Below are positions 1 to 9,135 of a stretch of 64,000 nucleotides of DNA, piece after piece. The translations under genes were made by a program, and so were the position numbers. Source of the DNA: Shewanella corallii (lineage in GTDB: Bacteria; Pseudomonadota; Gammaproteobacteria; Enterobacterales; Shewanellaceae); assembly GCF_023349125.1 (NCBI RefSeq), contig NZ_JAKIKT010000004.1, positions 1 to 64,000 on the forward strand. The letters run 5' to 3'. Position 1 is the stretch's first letter. Each line of letters opens with the position of its first letter. The notes beneath the pieces are model-generated. The model saw nothing but the letters and a program-made list of their open reading frames with translations, was not told where the DNA came from and made no database searches.

Positions 1-49
1 TGACCTATACCTTGGCAAGGTATCGCTCTACCAACTGAGCTAATGTCGC
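1..49 (-). tRNA. tRNA-Gly(GCC), partial at window edge
   Basis: The 5' 49 nt of a glycine tRNA on the minus strand; the 3' part lies outside the window. It is identical over this stretch to the complete copy at 161-236: same acceptor 5' strand, D arm and anticodon arm, with the GCC anticodon visible (GGCAA on the plus strand at 14-18). It would be the downstream member of a tandem tRNA-Gly transcript. Confidence 0.9.
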
Positions 50-90
50 ATCACAGTTTTTAAGGACTTCACCCTATTGGTAAGAAAGAA

Positions 91-129
91 GGTATCGTTC
101 CTTCACTTTCCCAACTGAGCTAATGTCGC
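91..129 (-). pseudogene. Degenerate tRNA-Gly remnant
   Basis: Between the two good tRNA-Gly copies, the minus strand repeats the first 19 nt of the tRNA (acceptor 5' strand and the start of the D arm, 111-129). The five bases that follow in the intact gene are replaced by thirteen unrelated bases, and nine more nt then match (CGATACCTT). The anticodon loop, T arm and acceptor 3' strand are absent. It cannot fold as a tRNA and looks like a decayed third array member or the scar of unequal recombination. Confidence 0.7.
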
Positions 130-160
130 ATTCACGTTTTATGACTGTGAGGTCAGAATT

Positions 161-236
161 TGGAGCGACATATCGGGTTCGAACCGATGACCTATACCTT
201 GGCAAGGTATCGCTCTACCAACTGAGCTAATGTCGC
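161..236 (-). tRNA. tRNA-Gly(GCC)
   Basis: Complete 76-nt glycine tRNA. The acceptor stem GCGACAT pairs with ATGTCGC, the T loop is TTCGAAC, the anticodon is GCC, and discriminator T plus encoded CCA end at position 161. It delivers glycine to GGC and GGU codons. A tandem copy continues past the start of the window, so the array is probably one transcript from the promoter at 292-319. Confidence 0.97.
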
Positions 237-291
237 ATTCTTGCTATCGGAAGTACAACTGAAACAGGGACCGCCGTAGAAGTGAGGCTGC

Positions 292-319
292 ATTATATGC
301 AAATTTGCTATCCCTGCAA
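292..319 (-). promoter_or_regulatory. Putative sigma-70 promoter of the tRNA-Gly array
   Basis: On the minus strand a perfect -10 TATAAT (292-297) lies 16 bp from a -35-like TTGCAG (314-319). Initiation near 285 would leave about 50 nt before the mature tRNA end at 236. It lies between the orn stop and the tRNA and faces the tRNA. Confidence 0.6.
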
Positions 320-349
320 CCCCTACATTCGGAATAATCTTCCAAGCGG

Positions 350-895
350 TTAAATTTTGAATATTGTCTCACGGTAATAGCGCATTTCACCGATAGACTC
401 TTTGATATCCTGCAGCGCCTGGTGGGTATTTTGCTTCACAAAACCGTCCAGCAATTCAGGTTGCCAGCGACGTACCAGTTCCTTAATGGTGCTCACATCA
501 AGGTTGCGATAATGGAAGTGATCTTCAAGTTCACGCATGTATTTATTAAGGAAGCGTCTGTCCTGACCCACGCTGTTACCACACATAGGTGATTTGCCCG
601 CAGGTACATGCTCACGCAGGAACGCCAGGGTTTCTTCCATGGCGCGCTGCTCTGAGTGTTCACTGGCACGCACTCGGTCGATAAGGCCTGACTCACCATG
701 ATGCTTCTGGTTCCAGTCATCCATGCCAGCAAGGACATCATCGGATTGGTGAACTGCAATAACCGGTCCCTGAGCCAATACATTCAGGTTCTCGTCAGTC
801 ACCATGGTCGCGATCTCGAGAATACGGTCGGTTTCCGGCTCCAGGCCAGTCATCTCAAGGTCAATCCAAATCAGGTTCTTTACATCTGCAGTCAT
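350..895 (-). CDS. orn: Oligoribonuclease
   Basis: Cytoplasmic 3'-5' exoribonuclease that degrades 2-5 nt RNAs left by other nucleases, and pGpG from cyclic-di-GMP breakdown. The 181-residue protein has the usual family length and all DEDDh exonuclease residues: D12 and E14 in the IDLEMTGLE motif, D112, H158 and D163. It is transcribed away from rsgA across a short divergent region, the same arrangement as orn and rsgA in E. coli. Assignment is secure. Confidence 0.97.
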   Translation of the reverse strand: MTADVKNLIWIDLEMTGLEPETDRILEIATMVTDENLNVLAQGPVIAVHQSDDVLAGMDDWNQKHHGESGLIDRVRASEHSEQRAMEETLAFLREHVPAGKSPMCGNSVGQDRRFLNKYMRELEDHFHYRNLDVSTIKELVRRWQPELLDGFVKQNTHQALQDIKESIGEMRYYRETIFKI

Positions 896-1008
896 AGATC
901 TGCCTATCTTCCTCGTTTCGCCCCAAACTCAGGCTTTTTTCTTCAAGACCGTGTATCATACTGCTTTTTTAAACGACACAAAATCATCTTTGTAGATGAG
1001 ACGCATCT

Positions 1009-2073
1009 GTGAGTAAAAAGAAACCCCTTAGTCGTGGTCAGTTGCGCCGGATGCGCGCCAACCATCAAAAACGATTGCAAAAAGCTGATCAACAAAATCA
1101 GTCTCTTGACATACAGGATAGTTCACTTGAAGCCGAACAGCTTGGAACAGTGATCTCCCGATATGGCCAACATGCTGATATTGAAACCCAGGATGGTCAG
1201 ATCACCCGTTGCAATATGCGACGTACAATTGGCAGTCTGGTCTGCGGCGACAAGGTCGTCGTACGTCTGAATAAAGATACGCAAGCTGTCGTGGCAGGTG
1301 TCATTGAGGCTGTACACCCACGTACATCTCAACTGAGTCGACCTGACCTTTATGACGGCGTGAAAATCATCGCTGCCAACATTGATCAAATCCTGATTGT
1401 TTCGTCTGTATTGCCCAGCTTTACGACTCAGATTATCGACCGCTATCTGGTTGCCTCTGAAGATACTGAGATCCCGCCGGTTATTGTCCTTAATAAGGTA
1501 GATCTGCTGGATGACCAAAGTCGACCCGAGATTGAAGCCGCGCTGCAAAGGTACAGAGATATTGGCTATCAGGTCTATCAGGTCAGCTCGAAAACCGGTG
1601 AAGGCATCGAAGATCTGAAGAACCTGTTGCAAGATAAAGTGAGTGTGTTTGCCGGTCAGTCCGGTGTGGGCAAGTCATCATTGATTAATGCGCTGATGCC
1701 GGATGCCGAATTGCTGACCGGTGAAGTCTCTGGCGTATCTGGCCTTGGTCAACACACAACAACGACAGCCAAACTGCTGCATTTCCCCTCTGGAGGCGAT
1801 CTTATCGACTCACCCGGGGTGCGGGAGTTTGCCCTGTGGCATTTGCCAGCTGAGCGAGTCGGTTGGTGCTTTGTCGAGTTCAGAGATTACCTTGGTTCCT
1901 GTAAGTTCCGTGACTGCAAACATGGGGATGACCCGGGCTGCGCTTTACGGGATGCAGTAGAAGAAGGCAAAATTGCGCAGGACAGATTCCAGAACTATCA
2001 CAGAATAATCGCCAGCCTGGACGAGCAAAGGCACGCTCGCCATTTCCGTCCCGGTATGGACGAGAGAGAATAA
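1009..2073 (+). CDS. rsgA: Ribosome small-subunit-dependent GTPase A
   Basis: Circularly permuted GTPase that helps late maturation of the 30S subunit. The 354-residue protein shows an N-terminal OB-fold region, then the motifs in permuted order: G4 NKVD (162-165), G1 GQSGVGKS (216-223), G3 DSPG (267-270), and a C-terminal zinc knuckle with C298, C303, H305 and C311. Translation starts at GTG 1009; the basic N-terminus ([16 protein letters not shown]) is typical of the family. It heads the rsgA-psd-mscM block, with psd 23 bp downstream. Confidence 0.97.
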   Translation: MSKKKPLSRGQLRRMRANHQKRLQKADQQNQSLDIQDSSLEAEQLGTVISRYGQHADIETQDGQITRCNMRRTIGSLVCGDKVVVRLNKDTQAVVAGVIEAVHPRTSQLSRPDLYDGVKIIAANIDQILIVSSVLPSFTTQIIDRYLVASEDTEIPPVIVLNKVDLLDDQSRPEIEAALQRYRDIGYQVYQVSSKTGEGIEDLKNLLQDKVSVFAGQSGVGKSSLINALMPDAELLTGEVSGVSGLGQHTTTTAKLLHFPSGGDLIDSPGVREFALWHLPAERVGWCFVEFRDYLGSCKFRDCKHGDDPGCALRDAVEEGKIAQDRFQNYHRIIASLDEQRHARHFRPGMDERE

Positions 2074-2096
2074 TCAACCTTGTTGAGGAACTTACC

Positions 2097-2960
2097 TTGG
2101 ATAAATTGAAAGTGGCTTTGCAATATGTAATGCCCAAACACCTGCTGTCCCGTCTGGTGGGCAAACTTGCCGCCGCGGAAGCGGGCGCACTGACCACCAA
2201 TGGGATCAAGTGGTTTATCAAGCAGTACAAAATCGATATGAGCGAGGCAGCCCAAAGCGAGCCGGAAGCTTATAAGACGTTCAATGACTTTTTCACCCGC
2301 GAGTTGAAAGCCGGGGTGCGTCCGCTGTGCGATGATGAAGAGATGATTGTGCACCCGGTAGATGGTGCTGTCAGCCAATGCGGACCAATAGAAGAAGGTC
2401 GTATATTTCAGGCTAAAGGTCACCATTTTACTTCTCTGGCCCTGTTGGGTAATCAGGAAGATGATGCCAAACGCTTTGCAGGCGGTGACTTCGCAACGAT
2501 TTACCTGGCACCCAAGGATTACCACAGAATCCATATGCCCCTTAAAGGCACCTTATCGAAAATGACTTATGTGCCGGGCGAACTGTTTTCAGTCAACCCG
2601 TTAACCGCACAAAATGTTCCTGGGCTGTTTGCCCGCAACGAGCGTGTAGTCGCTATTTTCGAAACAGAGATTGGCCCAATGGCCATGGTGCTGGTCGGCG
2701 CAACCATAGTCGCCAGTATCGAAACTGTCTGGGCAGGTACAGTCACCCCGCCAACAGGCAAGCAGGTGTTCACCTGGGATTACCCAACCGAAGGCCCTGA
2801 AGCTATCACTCTGGAAAAAGGCGCCGAAATGGGTCGCTTTAAACTTGGCAGCACTGTAGTCATGCTGTTCGCTGAAAATGCACTGGAAGCATTTGCCGAT
2901 GGCGTTGCGCCTGAAGCCGTCACACGGATGGGACGCCCTTTTGCCAAGATCCGCGACTGA
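2097..2960 (+). CDS. psd: Phosphatidylserine decarboxylase proenzyme
   Basis: Inner-membrane pyruvoyl enzyme making phosphatidylethanolamine, the main membrane phospholipid. The 287-residue proenzyme has the LGST self-cleavage motif (G251-S252), where the serine becomes the pyruvoyl group, and the processing residues D89 (HPVDG) and H146. It starts at TTG 2097; GAGGA lies about 9 nt upstream and the N-terminus ([10 protein letters not shown]) aligns with family members I know, with no ATG in the right place. It is likely cotranscribed with rsgA and mscM. Confidence 0.97.
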   Translation: MDKLKVALQYVMPKHLLSRLVGKLAAAEAGALTTNGIKWFIKQYKIDMSEAAQSEPEAYKTFNDFFTRELKAGVRPLCDDEEMIVHPVDGAVSQCGPIEEGRIFQAKGHHFTSLALLGNQEDDAKRFAGGDFATIYLAPKDYHRIHMPLKGTLSKMTYVPGELFSVNPLTAQNVPGLFARNERVVAIFETEIGPMAMVLVGATIVASIETVWAGTVTPPTGKQVFTWDYPTEGPEAITLEKGAEMGRFKLGSTVVMLFAENALEAFADGVAPEAVTRMGRPFAKIRD

Positions 2961-3840
2961 TCTTCATACTGCAGCGCCCCATCAGGGGCTGCTGCAACTT
3001 CACCTCGCCACACTGCTGTTTGGTGGCACCGCCCTGTTTTCCCGCCTGCTGCCGTTAAATGCGCTGGACATCACCATGATCCGTGCCGCTATTGCAGCTG
3101 TCGCTCTGGCGCTGCTGGTTAAAGCCAGTCGCAAGCCAATCAGACTCAAAAGCCTGCGAGATTATGGAATCGCCATTTTGCTTGGCGTTCTGGTGGGACT
3201 GCACTGGGTTACTTACTTTGGCGCCATGCAGTTATCATCGGTGGCAATAGGTATGATCGCCTTCTTCTGTTATCCGGTAATGACGGTACTGATTGAACCA
3301 TTGCTGCACGGTGACAAGCCAGCCATTCGGGACATAGTCAGCGGTCTGGTAGTACTTTTCGGCGTCTATCTGCTGATACCTGAAGCCAGCCTAGGCAATA
3401 AGGTCACTCTGGGCATTATACTGGGGATCTTGTCTGCCATGCTGTTTACTGCCCGTAACTTGCTGCACAAATACAGATTCAGCGGTTACTCAGGGTCCCA
3501 CGCCATGTTTTACCAAACACTGGTTGCGGCCCTGATGCTGTTACCATTTCTTGAGGTTAACCCGGCACAACTGTCTGCAAACATCTGGTGGCTGTTCCTG
3601 CTGCTTGGAGTTGTATTTACCGCAATGCCCCATGCGCTGTTTACCTCAGCACTTGGCCACCTCAAAGCAAAAACCGTGGGTTTGGTCGCCTGTCTGCAAC
3701 CCTTTTACGGTGCACTGCTCGCCTATCTGTTTCTGGACGAGAAGCTGCAGCTGACAACCCTTATCGGTGGTACCCTTATCGTCGCCACGGCCCTGTTTGA
3801 AACAGCCCAGAGTCATCGCTCAAAAAACGCGTTGAAATAA
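2941..3840 (+). CDS. EamA/DMT-family transporter
   Basis: Inner-membrane drug/metabolite transporter of the EamA type: about ten hydrophobic segments arranged as two repeats of five (first ending near DKPAIRDIV, second near the C-terminus). The substrate is unknown. The frame is open upstream into psd, but the family usually begins just before [14 protein letters not shown], so TTG 2941 is proposed, overlapping psd by 20 bp; no ATG fits and the start is uncertain. The gene lies between psd and mscM, which are direct neighbours in E. coli, so it looks like an insertion into a conserved operon. Confidence 0.75.
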   Translation: MPRSATDLHTAAPHQGLLQLHLATLLFGGTALFSRLLPLNALDITMIRAAIAAVALALLVKASRKPIRLKSLRDYGIAILLGVLVGLHWVTYFGAMQLSSVAIGMIAFFCYPVMTVLIEPLLHGDKPAIRDIVSGLVVLFGVYLLIPEASLGNKVTLGIILGILSAMLFTARNLLHKYRFSGYSGSHAMFYQTLVAALMLLPFLEVNPAQLSANIWWLFLLLGVVFTAMPHALFTSALGHLKAKTVGLVACLQPFYGALLAYLFLDEKLQLTTLIGGTLIVATALFETAQSHRSKNALK

Positions 3841-3914
3841 CCATATACCCCGTATCATTCAGCAGGTAACTTAGTTAAGATCCTTCTCGAACGATACGGC
3901 TTTCCACCACTCCC

Positions 3915-6900
3915 ATGACTAGAATACTCCTCCTGCTGCTGTGTTTACTCCCTGCTTTGGCCCAAGCCAATCCAACGCTTGGCCTCGACAAGCGCCTTGG
4001 CATGAACAGCAATCAAACTCAGGAGCTGACTCAGCAACAAAAACTGGCTCAGTTGCAGGAGAAAATCGCCCTGTTGAAACAGGCGGCGGACAACTATAAC
4101 CGCTCCCTGATGGAGTTATCATCCCAACGTCTCAACCTGGCGGAGCAGCAAAGACAAACTCAACAGCCTCTGCAGGTAGAAAGAGAGGTAGATCTACGTC
4201 AGCAGGCCTCTTTGGCACATCTTCGTCTTTCGGAGTTAAAAGAGAGTGAGTCCCTGCTGGGTAAGCAAATAAGCACCCAACTTGAGAGACAAAAACAGTT
4301 GCCCCGGCTGATCCGGGATGCCAGAGACACCGCTCTGCAGAATCAAAGAACAAGCCTGTTACCTGCGGACTCTCCCGCCGGTGCCCTGCAACACGCTCAG
4401 AGACAACTATACCAGCAGCAACTCCTCACTCTGGAAGCTGAGCTGGATAGCAGTCCGGCGCGACTCGAAATGGCACAAATGCAGTTGCAATTGGTCAGAG
4501 CACAGTTGCATCAGCAGGAACTGCAAATCGAAACTCTGAATCAGGCTATCAGTGCCCGGCAACAATCCAACACTGATGCGACTCTGGCCAGCAATATTGT
4601 CGCTGATGACCAACTGACAGACCCCATTGCCATCGAGATCAACAAGGTTAATCTTGAGCTGGGAGATCAGCTCAAAGCACTGACCAGCGATATTAATCAG
4701 ACACTGAAAGCCCAGGCGAAAGCTGAGACCCAATACCAACAGCAGGCCAAGCAACTAACCAATATTCAGGAGCAGATCACCTGGGTAAAAGTAAACTCAG
4801 CCTTTGGTGACCGTTTCCTGCAGATGCTGCAGGCCCTGCCCAAGCCCCCCAGCCCTGAAAAACTGCAGGGGGAGATCGCCGATACCCGTCTGGCACGCTA
4901 CCACGTAGAGCAGCTACAGGTACTCAACCAACAGGATCTCAGCGAAACAGCTATTACTCCCGAACAGCAGAAGTTATTGAACTCTCAGCAGGTACTGATT
5001 GGACGCTTGTTGGAGGCCTTCGATCTTTATCTGGCGGAGTTGGCCAAGCTTAAACTCAGCTATGAGCAGCTGACCCAGCAATATGAAACCCTGAAAAGTA
5101 CCCTCAATGAACATCTGTTCTGGGTGCCGAACGCCAATGCTATCGGCAAGCTGTGGCTCACCGAGCTGCACAGTTCGACAGTTTGGCTGGCTGAGCAAGC
5201 ACCCTGGCAACAGCTGCCAAAAGCATTGGATGAACAACAGCACCTGTGGGCCTGGTGGATCATCCTGCTGGTACTTTGTCTGATGGTTCAGGATCTGTTG
5301 GCCCCCAAATATACCAACACCCTCAATGGCTACGCCGCCAATGTGGGCAATGTAACCCAGGACAACTTTATTTATACCTTCAAGGCGCTGCTGGTCTCCG
5401 CCGGGTATTCATTGATCTGGCCTATGCCGATTATTGCTGCCGGCCTTATCTTTTATGGCGCATCCCACAACTTTGTTCAGGCAGTAGGCATGGGCATTGT
5501 GGCAATGGGCTGTCTGCAGTTGCTGTACCGCTTCTACACTCTGCTGGCGCAGGATAAAGGGGTGCTTATTGCCCACTTCGGACGCCCGCCTCAGGTGATG
5601 CAGGATGTCAGTGCCAGACTGCATCGCTTTGTCTGGTTAGCCACTCCGCTGCTGGGTCTAATGGGCTTTACCGAAGTGCTGGACTCATCACCTTTACGTA
5701 ACAGTCTGGGCCGGGGAGCATTTATCATCTTCTGTATTCAGCTGTTTATGTTGTACAAGGATGCATTAACCATTTCACGCCGATTCCGCCAAAGTGGTGA
5801 TGAAGATGGCAAGAACAAGAAGCTGCTCCACAGAGTGCTATGGCTGGCATTACTGCTGGTCCCCTTAGTCAGTGCCGTACTGGCACTACTGGGTTACTAC
5901 TTCACCGCCTTCCAGATGTTGCTGCAGTTGCAGTTGTCTTTGGTACTGGGTCTTAGTTTCTTGCTTATCTACCAGCTTATCCGACGTTGGATGCTGATTG
6001 AACGTCGTCGAATCGCATTCGACCGTGCTAAAGCCCGACGCGCAGAGATCCTGGCCCAACGTGAGAAGGGCGAGACCCCAAGCAGCGAGCAGCTGGATAC
6101 CTACGAAGAGCCGGTTGTGGATCTGGAAACCATATCCAGTCAGTCACTGGGATTGGTTCGATCACTGCTGTTACTCGCTCTGCTGGCAAGCTTAATTGGT
6201 TTATGGAGCCAAACCCACACAGCGCTGTTCTCCTTCCTTGATGGTGTAACCCTGTGGACCAGCAACACCAGTATCAATGGTATTGAGCAACAGGTTCCTG
6301 TAACCCTGAAGTCAGTATTCTTCGGACTGATTATCTTTGCCTTCTCGCTGATGATTGCCACCAACCTGCCAGGCTTATTGGAGCTGATGATATTGCAACG
6401 GCTGGAACTGTCTCCGGGCACAGGCTTTGCGATTACCACTGTCAGTCGCTATCTGGTGGTGCTGTTCGGCACCCTGGTGGGATTCTCAACTCTAGGAATG
6501 GAGTGGAACAAGCTGCAGTGGCTGATTGCGGCTCTGTCGGTTGGTCTGGGCTTTGGTCTGCAGGAGATCTTCGCCAACTTTATTTCCGGTTTGATTATTC
6601 TGTTTGAAAAGCCGGTAAGAATTGGCGATACAGTGACTATTCGGGATCTGACCGGCACTGTCAGCAAGATCCAAATCCGTGCGACCACCATTATCGACTG
6701 GGACCGCAAAGAGATTATTGTTCCCAACAAAGCCTTTATTACCGAGCAGTTGATTAACTGGTCCCTGTCAGACCCTATCACCCGGGTCATTATTAATGTC
6801 GCAGTTTCCAGGGATTCAGACCCGGCCAAAGTAGAAGCTTCACTGTACCAGGCAGTAAAAGAGTGCAATGAAGCACTGGAGATACCAGAACCAGAGGTTT

Positions 6901-7106
6901 GGTTTGCCGGTTTTGGTCAGCATACTCAAGACTATGAGGTCAGAGCGTACGCCAGAGATATGAATGCCCGCTGGCCACTTCGCCATGCGCTGCATAAACT
7001 CATCAGCAAGAAGCTGAAAGAAAACAACCTTGAGTTGGCTTACCCTCAGCTGGAGATCCACCTCAGCCCGCAACAACGCGATTCGGGGCAGGGGCTGATA
7101 CGCTGA
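3915..7106 (+). CDS. mscM: Large MscS-family mechanosensitive channel (MscM/MscK type)
   Basis: Inner-membrane tension-gated channel that releases solutes on hypo-osmotic shock. The 1063-residue protein has a signal peptide (MTRILLLLLCLLPALAQA), a glutamine-rich periplasmic coiled coil to about residue 440, a multi-span membrane domain (about 450-850), and a C-terminal MscS core. The core includes the pore-lining helix (LSVGLGFGLQEIFANF) followed by the beta domain (PVRIGDTVTI). Length and position after psd match MscM (YjeP) of E. coli. A glycerophosphodiesterase gene follows 16 bp downstream. Confidence 0.9.
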   Translation: MTRILLLLLCLLPALAQANPTLGLDKRLGMNSNQTQELTQQQKLAQLQEKIALLKQAADNYNRSLMELSSQRLNLAEQQRQTQQPLQVEREVDLRQQASLAHLRLSELKESESLLGKQISTQLERQKQLPRLIRDARDTALQNQRTSLLPADSPAGALQHAQRQLYQQQLLTLEAELDSSPARLEMAQMQLQLVRAQLHQQELQIETLNQAISARQQSNTDATLASNIVADDQLTDPIAIEINKVNLELGDQLKALTSDINQTLKAQAKAETQYQQQAKQLTNIQEQITWVKVNSAFGDRFLQMLQALPKPPSPEKLQGEIADTRLARYHVEQLQVLNQQDLSETAITPEQQKLLNSQQVLIGRLLEAFDLYLAELAKLKLSYEQLTQQYETLKSTLNEHLFWVPNANAIGKLWLTELHSSTVWLAEQAPWQQLPKALDEQQHLWAWWIILLVLCLMVQDLLAPKYTNTLNGYAANVGNVTQDNFIYTFKALLVSAGYSLIWPMPIIAAGLIFYGASHNFVQAVGMGIVAMGCLQLLYRFYTLLAQDKGVLIAHFGRPPQVMQDVSARLHRFVWLATPLLGLMGFTEVLDSSPLRNSLGRGAFIIFCIQLFMLYKDALTISRRFRQSGDEDGKNKKLLHRVLWLALLLVPLVSAVLALLGYYFTAFQMLLQLQLSLVLGLSFLLIYQLIRRWMLIERRRIAFDRAKARRAEILAQREKGETPSSEQLDTYEEPVVDLETISSQSLGLVRSLLLLALLASLIGLWSQTHTALFSFLDGVTLWTSNTSINGIEQQVPVTLKSVFFGLIIFAFSLMIATNLPGLLELMILQRLELSPGTGFAITTVSRYLVVLFGTLVGFSTLGMEWNKLQWLIAALSVGLGFGLQEIFANFISGLIILFEKPVRIGDTVTIRDLTGTVSKIQIRATTIIDWDRKEIIVPNKAFITEQLINWSLSDPITRVIINVAVSRDSDPAKVEASLYQAVKECNEALEIPEPEVWFAGFGQHTQDYEVRAYARDMNARWPLRHALHKLISKKLKENNLELAYPQLEIHLSPQQRDSGQGLIR

Positions 7107-7122
7107 TCAAAGGTAACTTGTT

Positions 7123-7809
7123 ATGTTGATATTTGCCCACCGGGGAGCCAGTGGCTACGCCCCTGAAAATACAGTTAAAGCCATGCAATTGGCACTCGAT
7201 ATGGGAGCAAGCGCCGTTGAGTTGGATATTCATCTGGTTGAGGATGAACTCTATGTTTTTCACGACCGCTGGCTGGATCCTAAATCCAGCGGAAAGGGAC
7301 TGATTTCCGGCCACAGTAAAGCAGCTTTGGCAAAGGTTAGTCTGGATGGGGAACCCATTCCAACGCTGTGGCAACTTATGGCCGCAATGCAACCAAGACC
7401 GCTGGTCAATATTGAACTGAAGGGAGAAAACACTGCAGAGCCACTGATAGTACTTTATCCCCGCTTGATCAGTGAACTGGGGTACACCAGTCAGCAACTG
7501 CTTATCTCATCATTCAATCACAGATACCTGCTTGAGGTGAAACAGGCCTTGCCCGAAGCTCTGGTCGCACCACTGGTAGAGGGTGTACCACTGGATTTTG
7601 CAGCTTGTGGCGATAAGCTCGACGCTTTCTCTATTCACCTGGATGTCAACTTTATCACCGAAGAGATGGTATCCGATGCCCATAGCCGGGGACTCAAGGT
7701 CTATGTGTACACAGTCGACCGAGAGCAGGACATACTATGGATGCAGCAAATGGGTGTAGATGGCATATTTACCAACTATCCTGACCGTGCCCAGCAGATT
7801 TTACAGTAG
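7123..7809 (+). CDS. Glycerophosphodiester phosphodiesterase
   Basis: Hydrolyses glycerophosphodiesters from phospholipid turnover to glycerol-3-phosphate and an alcohol. The 228-residue TIM-barrel has the family residues: H6-R7 (AHRGASGYAPENT), the metal ligands E33 and D35 (VELDIH), and H47. There is no signal peptide, so it resembles the cytosolic UgpQ rather than periplasmic GlpQ. It starts 16 bp after mscM and is probably cotranscribed with the psd operon, a sensible lipid-metabolism context. Confidence 0.9.
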   Translation: MLIFAHRGASGYAPENTVKAMQLALDMGASAVELDIHLVEDELYVFHDRWLDPKSSGKGLISGHSKAALAKVSLDGEPIPTLWQLMAAMQPRPLVNIELKGENTAEPLIVLYPRLISELGYTSQQLLISSFNHRYLLEVKQALPEALVAPLVEGVPLDFAACGDKLDAFSIHLDVNFITEEMVSDAHSRGLKVYVYTVDREQDILWMQQMGVDGIFTNYPDRAQQILQ

Positions 7810-8008
7810 AAAAATTAATCATTTCGCCGCAGCTATGGCAACATCAGTCTAATGCATGATACTAATAAAAAAGTACGCCCCCGCTACAACCTAAAGCCAT
7901 AACTGCAGCAAGCGGGCGGATCTTTGCCATTATTAGAAGAGTGACACCTTGCAATATTCAAAGGCGGTCACCGGTCCATCTCTGTAATCGGAACTTACGG
8001 AAATTACT

Positions 8009-8935
8009 ATGGAACACAAGTTGTTGCTGTTAACCAGAGACAACGATCAGTATCGCAGCATACTGGAAAACAGCGCTCCTTCGGGTTTAATTCTGCTTGG
8101 AGAAGAACCAAGCAACATTAAAGAAGCTGACATCTGGTTGGCCGAGCCTGCTCTGGCGGCTCCACTTCTCGGACATGCCTCCAAACTTAAATGGTTGCAA
8201 TCTACCTATGCAGGCGTTGATGCCTTAATGCGACCACGCCTGCGGCAGGACTATTTACTGACCAATATTAAAGGCATATTTGGGCCGCTGATGAGCGAAT
8301 ATCTGTTTGGATATCTGCTGGCTCACAAACGCCAACACGCCAAGTATCGCCAACAGCAGGAACAAAGGGTCTGGCGCCCCGGAAGTTACAAAACCCTCCA
8401 GGGACAACACCTGTTGCTGCTTGGAACCGGTTCGATTGCCCGCCATATCGCCACCACAGCCAAGCACTTTGGCATGCTGGTGTCCGGTATCAATCGCTGC
8501 GGAACACCTGTTGACGGCTTTGACCGGGTTGGCAATATGGATGACCTGCCGGACTTTATCGCTCAGGCAGACGCTATCGCCAACGTATTACCAAGTACGC
8601 CGCAGACCCGGGGTATCCTTAACGCAGATGTTCTGGCCTTGATCAAACCCAATGCCGCTTTATTTAACCTTGGCAGAGGCGACGTCATGGATTTGGAAGC
8701 GCTTGACGCTCAGCTGTCACGCCAGCCTGATCAGCAGGCCATTTTGGATGTGTTTAATCAGGAACCCCTGCCCTACGACCATCCCATCTGGGCCAGGCCA
8801 AATGCGACAATCACCCCGCATATTGCTGCACCCAGTTTCCCTGAACAGGTGATGGAGATCTTCTTCCTGAACTATAAGCGTTACCTTACGGGGCAAAGCC
8901 TGACCCATCAGGTTTGTTTCCAACAGGGGTATTGA
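8009..8935 (+). CDS. D-2-hydroxyacid dehydrogenase (NAD-dependent)
   Basis: Cytosolic enzyme interconverting 2-keto acids and D-2-hydroxy acids; the substrate cannot be read from sequence (glyoxylate/hydroxypyruvate reductase-like is one option). The 308-residue protein has a nucleotide-binding GTGSIA loop (139-144) in a Rossmann domain and the catalytic R223 (NLGRGD), E252 (NQEPLP) and H271 (TPHIAAPS). It is monocistronic: about 200 bp separate it from the phosphodiesterase gene and a strong terminator follows. Confidence 0.88.
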   Translation: MEHKLLLLTRDNDQYRSILENSAPSGLILLGEEPSNIKEADIWLAEPALAAPLLGHASKLKWLQSTYAGVDALMRPRLRQDYLLTNIKGIFGPLMSEYLFGYLLAHKRQHAKYRQQQEQRVWRPGSYKTLQGQHLLLLGTGSIARHIATTAKHFGMLVSGINRCGTPVDGFDRVGNMDDLPDFIAQADAIANVLPSTPQTRGILNADVLALIKPNAALFNLGRGDVMDLEALDAQLSRQPDQQAILDVFNQEPLPYDHPIWARPNATITPHIAAPSFPEQVMEIFFLNYKRYLTGQSLTHQVCFQQGY

Positions 8936-8952
8936 GAAGTAGGGAAAGTGCC

Positions 8953-8983
8953 AAAAAGCCGGTGCAAATGCACCGGCTTTTTT
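8953..8983 (+). terminator. Rho-independent terminator after the 2-hydroxyacid dehydrogenase
   Basis: A stem of GCCGGTGC and GCACCGGC around an AAAT loop, with an A-run before and a T-run after. It starts 18 bp past the dehydrogenase stop and could also act on the minus strand. Confidence 0.9.
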
Positions 8984-9091
8984 GTCTGTCATCCGGCACG
9001 AGAATATAGCCAGCTTGATTCCCACAATGTTTCAAGTCCGCTAATACCTATCCCCATAGAAGGTTAATCTCATCATAGCCGTATCAGCCAT

Positions 9092-9117
9092 AAAAAACCG
9101 GCGCTGCTGCGCCGGTT
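9092..9117 (-). terminator. Rho-independent terminator of the chemoreceptor gene
   Basis: Stem AACCGGCGC/GCGCCGGTT with a four-base loop; on the minus strand it is followed by a T-run (A-run at 9092-9097 on plus). It lies just past the chemoreceptor stop at 9136. Confidence 0.88.
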
Positions 9118-9135
9118 CGTGTCATGGAAACCTAA

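Noticed and set aside
955..983. Possible orn promoter (TATGAT with TTGTGT at 15 bp, minus strand)
   Set aside because: The spacer is too short and the -35 weak; the orn/rsgA divergent region surely has promoters, but I could not assign them.
7875..7919. Possible terminator after the glycerophosphodiesterase (CCGCT ... AGCGG)
   Set aside because: The stem is short, the loop is over 20 nt and no T-run follows, so it is not listed as a feature.
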